In this document: in pieces, positions 6,346-8,406 of the stretch
Layout of the letters: every line of letters starts with the position of its first letter
How positions within the stretch are numbered: position 1 is the stretch's first letter
DNA from: an uncultured Clostridia bacterium
GTDB lineage: Bacteria; Bacillota; Clostridia; Oscillospirales; Ruminococcaceae
Direction of reading: 5' to 3'
NCBI GenBank assembly: GCA_944388825.1
Contig: CALXKG010000165.1
Span: 1-8,406, forward strand
DNA length: 8,406 bases
Program-made: the position numbers and the translations under genes
The notes under the pieces: generated by a model
Database searches by the model: none
What the model was told of the DNA's origin: nothing
The model's input: only the letters and a program-made list of their open reading frames with translations

Positions 6346-6364
6346 TCCGGGCGTATCGCCCGGA
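6346..6364 (-). promoter_or_regulatory. Perfect leader hairpin upstream of htrA
   Basis: TCCGGGCG (6346-6353) and CGCCCGGA (6357-6364) form an 8-bp GC-rich stem with a 3-nt loop in the htrA leader, a few bases upstream of the ribosome binding site. No T tract follows it, so it is not a typical terminator. It may stabilise the message or affect translation. Confidence 0.5.
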
Positions 6365-6440
6365 GGACTTCTTGTTTACAGCTCTTATTATGCCGCCGCT
6401 AGTTTATGGCTGTGTGATGAAAAAATAGTTTTTTTATAAA

Positions 6441-6476
6441 CAAAAATCGTCGTTTGACGGCCAAAAATCGTACGAT
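6441..6476. promoter_or_regulatory. Direct repeats and palindrome in the htrA upstream region
   Basis: CAAAAATCGT occurs twice (6441-6450 and 6462-6471), offset by 21 bp or about two helical turns. The second copy runs into a perfect palindrome ATCGTACGAT (6467-6476). The arrangement suggests a protein-binding site separate from the nearby CIRCE. A possible - strand promoter, TTGTGA (6495-6490), 17 bp, TACGAT (6472-6467), overlaps the palindrome, but its match is only moderate. Confidence 0.4.
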
Positions 6477-6498
6477 ATTCGCCTTTTGTTCACAATTA

Positions 6499-6525
6499 TC
6501 AGCACTCGCGCGCAAAGAGTGATAA
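6499..6525. promoter_or_regulatory. CIRCE heat-shock operator (HrcA binding site) upstream of htrA
   Basis: TCAGCACTC (6499-6507), exactly 9 nt, then GAGTGATAA (6517-6525). This matches the CIRCE consensus TTAGCACTC-N9-GAGTGCTAA at 16 of 18 conserved positions with the right spacer. The outer AT pairs continue the palindrome (AATTAT/ATAATT, allowing for a 3-nt bulge). HrcA represses groESL and dnaK operons through this site. The only gene it can serve here is htrA, which starts 179 bp away on the - strand; the gene on the other side is convergent and ends in a terminator. GATAAT (6500-6495) inside the element could be a -10, with TTATCA (6525-6520) as a weak -35 at 19 bp. Confidence 0.85.
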
Positions 6526-6555
6526 TTTTGTTCCGCCAGTCTTCACACAGCCTTC

Positions 6556-6596
6556 AAAAAGCAGGCCGCCGCCCGTGGTTCCCCACAGGCGGCGGC
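6556..6596 (-). terminator. Rho-independent terminator of the M18 aminopeptidase gene
   Basis: On the - strand a 9-bp GC stem (6596-6588 with 6573-6565), continued inward by GTGG/CCAC with a 4-nt loop, is followed after a few bases by TTTTT (6560-6556). It lies 13 nt past the aminopeptidase stop and separates that gene from the CIRCE-htrA unit. Confidence 0.85.
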
Positions 6597-6608
6597 GTCC
6601 ATCACAGC

Positions 6609-8000
6609 TTATTCCGCAAACGCGCAGAAGGCTTTATAGGTCTCGTAGACGTCCAGTTTGGAAGTCGCTTCATAGGGCGCGTGCATCGACAGCACCGGCA
6701 CGCCGATGTCGATCGTGTCGACGTCCAGCTCGGCGATATAGGCGGCAACCGTCCCGCCGCCGCCGAGGTCGACCCGCCCCAGCTCGGCCGTCTGCCAGAC
6801 GACGCCGGCTTTATCCAGCATCCGCCGGACTTCGCCCATATACTCGGCCGAGGCGTCGTTGGAGCCGCCCTTGCCGCGGGAGCCGGTGAACTTGAGGATG
6901 ACCGGGCCGTAGTTGACATAGGCGGCGTTGCGGGGCTCGTTGACGTCGGCAAAGGTCGGGTCGGAAGCGGCGCCGACGTCGGCCGACAGGCACTTGGAGT
7001 GGGAGAGGACGGTGTGCCCGGCGACGCCGTAGGGGGCGGCCAGGTCGTCCACAAAGTAGCGCATGAACGCGCCCTTCATGCCGGTCGCGCCGCAGGAGCC
7101 GATCTCCTCCTTGTCCGCCAGCAGCACCATCTGGGTGCGGGCGGGGGTGCCCTCGATGTCTAAAAGCGCCCGGAGGGCGGTATAGCCGCAGACCCGGTCG
7201 TCCTGCCCGTAGGCGGCGATCATGCTGCGGTCAAAGCCGAGGTCGCGGGCCTTGAAGGCCGGGACGATCTCCAGCTCGGCCGACAGGAAGTCCTTCTCGG
7301 TGATGCCGTACTTTTCAAAAAGGGTATGGAGGATGCCCAGCTTGACCCGGTCGCTCTTCTCATCGGTGCGGAAGGGACGGGAGCAGACCAGCAGGTTTAA
7401 TTCCTCCCCCTTGATGATCTCGCCGGCCGGGCGCTTCATCTGCTCGGTCGCGAGGTGGGGCAGCAGGTCGGTGACGCAGAAGACGGGATCCGCCTCGTCC
7501 TCGCCAATCCGGACGGTGACGGTGGAGCCGTCGCCTTTGACGATCACGCCGTGGAGGGCCAGCGGGATCGCGGTCCACTGGTACTTTTTGATGCCGCCGT
7601 AGTAGTGGGTCTTGAGGAGGGCCATCTCCATCTCCTCATAGAGCGGCACCTGCTTGACGTCCAGCCGCGGGGAGTCGATGTGAGCGGCGGAGATGTTCAG
7701 CCCCTTTTCGAGCGGTTCGCTGCCCACCTGGCAGAGGATCAGCGACTTGCCGCGGTTGTTCAGGTACACCTTGTCCCCGGGGCCGTACTTTTTCCCGGCC
7801 TCGAAGGGGACGTACCCCTTCCCTTCCGCCAGCCTCACCGCCTCGGTGACGCACTCCCGCTCGGTCTTGCCGGCGTCCAGAAAGGCTTTGTAGCCTTCCG
7901 CGAAGGCGTCCGCTTTGCCCAGCTCTTCATCCGATAAAACGATGCAGCCGTTTTCCTTCTGGAAAAAGAGCTTATCTTTCAGTTCTTTCACGTTGTCCAT
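6609..8000 (-). CDS. M18 family aminopeptidase (aspartyl aminopeptidase type)
   Basis: 463 residues, the usual bacterial M18 length. These are cytoplasmic, dinuclear metal, usually dodecameric enzymes that remove N-terminal residues from peptides, classically acidic ones. The metal-site motifs are all present in order: AAHIDSPRLD with His107, GQDDRVCGY (265-273) with the bridging Asp, ADKEEIGS with Glu298/Glu299, LSADVG with Asp341, and PVLSMHAPYE with His440. I chose the ATG at 8000 because it has AAAGG about 7-12 nt upstream and begins MDNVKELKDKLFF, like family members. The open frame continues upstream to 8315, but that extension crosses a terminator hairpin and the end of the preceding gene, and looks unlike protein. 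Substrate preference cannot be read from sequence. The gene appears to be transcribed alone, ending at 6556-6596. Confidence 0.93.
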   Translation of the reverse strand: MDNVKELKDKLFFQKENGCIVLSDEELGKADAFAEGYKAFLDAGKTERECVTEAVRLAEGKGYVPFEAGKKYGPGDKVYLNNRGKSLILCQVGSEPLEKGLNISAAHIDSPRLDVKQVPLYEEMEMALLKTHYYGGIKKYQWTAIPLALHGVIVKGDGSTVTVRIGEDEADPVFCVTDLLPHLATEQMKRPAGEIIKGEELNLLVCSRPFRTDEKSDRVKLGILHTLFEKYGITEKDFLSAELEIVPAFKARDLGFDRSMIAAYGQDDRVCGYTALRALLDIEGTPARTQMVLLADKEEIGSCGATGMKGAFMRYFVDDLAAPYGVAGHTVLSHSKCLSADVGAASDPTFADVNEPRNAAYVNYGPVILKFTGSRGKGGSNDASAEYMGEVRRMLDKAGVVWQTAELGRVDLGGGGTVAAYIAELDVDTIDIGVPVLSMHAPYEATSKLDVYETYKAFCAFAE

Positions 8001-8020
8001 GATTGACCTTTCCTTTCCTG

Positions 8021-8047
8021 AAGGGGAAATGCCCCTTTCGGTATATA
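8021..8047 (-). promoter_or_regulatory. Leader hairpin and possible -10 of the M18 aminopeptidase gene
   Basis: AAGGGG (8021-8026) and CCCCTT (8032-8037) form a 6-bp hairpin just upstream of the ribosome binding site. TATATA (8047-8042) could be a -10 on the - strand, but no good -35 sits at the right distance, so the promoter assignment is weak. Confidence 0.3.
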
Positions 8048-8092
8048 TTTCCCGGCCCCGGAGCGCGCTTAAAGCCCCCAGGCCCGATATAC

Positions 8093-8120
8093 AAAAAAAC
8101 AGCTGTTCCCTTGCGGGAAC
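8093..8120 (-). terminator. Probable terminator of the unrecognised gene at 8137-8406
   Basis: On the - strand GTTCCC (8120-8115) and GGGAAC (8110-8105) pair across a 4-nt GCAA loop, followed after 5 nt by seven T (8099-8093). The gap between stem and T tract is wider than ideal. It starts 16 nt past the stop codon at 8137. Confidence 0.6.
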
Positions 8121-8136
8121 TTTATGCCCGCGCCCC

Positions 8137-8406
8137 TTATCCGTAGAGGTTCCGGTAGATCTTCGCGTCCTGCCGCACCTGCTCCGCAAACGCCGCCGCG
8201 TCCCCGTCGGGGATATGGGAGAGGGAGACGCCGTCCGGGCTGACCGACGGGTCGGCAAGCCACCCCTCGACCGCTTCCGCCCCCGCATAGTATGCCGCCG
8301 CGAGGGTATCTTCATCCGCCCCCGGCAGCAGCGCCGAGAGGGCGTCGAGGGTACCGGCGAATTCCGCTTCTTCCTCCGTCCCGGCCGCGTGGGCCAGCGC
8401 CATCAG
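8137..8406 (-). CDS. Unrecognised protein, C-terminal part (truncated by window edge)
   Basis: The frame is open from the window edge to the TAA at 8139-8137. An ATG occurs at 8403, one codon inside the edge, but the frame continues past it, so the true start is probably outside; the 89 visible codons are likely the C-terminus of a longer protein. The visible part is acidic and Ala-rich, predicted helical, with EEEAEFAGTLDAL near the start and AKIYRNLYG at the end. It has no signal peptide, membrane segment or motif that I recognise, so I assign no function. The third-position GC bias matches neighbouring genes, and it has its own terminator before the aminopeptidase gene. Confidence 0.6.
   Translation of the reverse strand: MMALAHAAGTEEEAEFAGTLDALSALLPGADEDTLAAAYYAGAEAVEGWLADPSVSPDGVSLSHIPDGDAAAFAEQVRQDAKIYRNLYG

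Noticed and set aside
4800..6428. Long 542-codon open frame on the + strand opposite htrA
   Set aside because: It is the antisense shadow of a GC-rich gene. The translation is repetitive Gly/Val/Asp/Arg-rich with no domain, while the - strand gives a complete HtrA with an intact triad.
8001..8315. 105-codon N-terminal extension of the M18 aminopeptidase frame
   Set aside because: It crosses a terminator-like hairpin and overlaps the 3' end of the upstream gene. The extension is Arg/Ser-rich, while the ATG at 8000 has a good ribosome binding site and a family-like N-terminus.

Overview
The window looks like chromosomal DNA from a GC-rich member of the Clostridia (Firmicutes), most likely an Oscillospiraceae/Ruminococcaceae-type gut anaerobe. 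This is inferred from gene content and signals, not from a database search. The support is a Gram-positive amidase-SH3b tail, a lipoprotein with choline-binding-type repeats, a ComEB-type dCMP deaminase, a GT28/PlsY lipid gene pair, a membrane-anchored single-PDZ HtrA, strong AAAGG/GGAGG ribosome binding sites, a CIRCE operator (HrcA type), and intergenic palindromic elements of a kind I recall from GC-rich Clostridia.

Layout. Positions 1-294 (+) are the 3' end of a cell-wall hydrolase. Positions 372-1634 (-) encode a lipoprotein with cell-wall-binding repeats and a class A beta-lactamase fold. A divergent promoter region (1635-1842) has a good sigma-A promoter for each side. Positions 1843-2322 (+) encode dCMP deaminase. 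Positions 2323-2702 carry palindromic element copy 1, a terminator and a promoter. Positions 2703-3860 and 3832-4485 (+) are an overlapping two-gene lipid operon (GT28 diacylglycerol glycosyltransferase and PlsY-family acyltransferase). Positions 4486-4805 carry element copy 2 and a bidirectional terminator. Positions 4806-6320 (-) encode an HtrA-like protease whose upstream region (6321-6555) holds a CIRCE element and further repeats. Positions 6609-8000 (-) encode an M18 aminopeptidase with its own terminator. Positions 8137-8406 (-) are the 3' end of an unrecognised gene.

Working together. Most products fit the cell envelope and its upkeep: peptidoglycan hydrolysis, a surface serine hydrolase, glycolipid/phospholipid synthesis and surface protein quality control. 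dCMP deaminase (dUMP supply) and the M18 aminopeptidase (peptide turnover) are housekeeping genes. There is no phage, CRISPR or toxin system here. The two most interesting signals are non-coding: a near-consensus CIRCE operator that can only serve htrA, and two copies of a structured palindromic element with almost invariant arms and a diverged but still paired centre.
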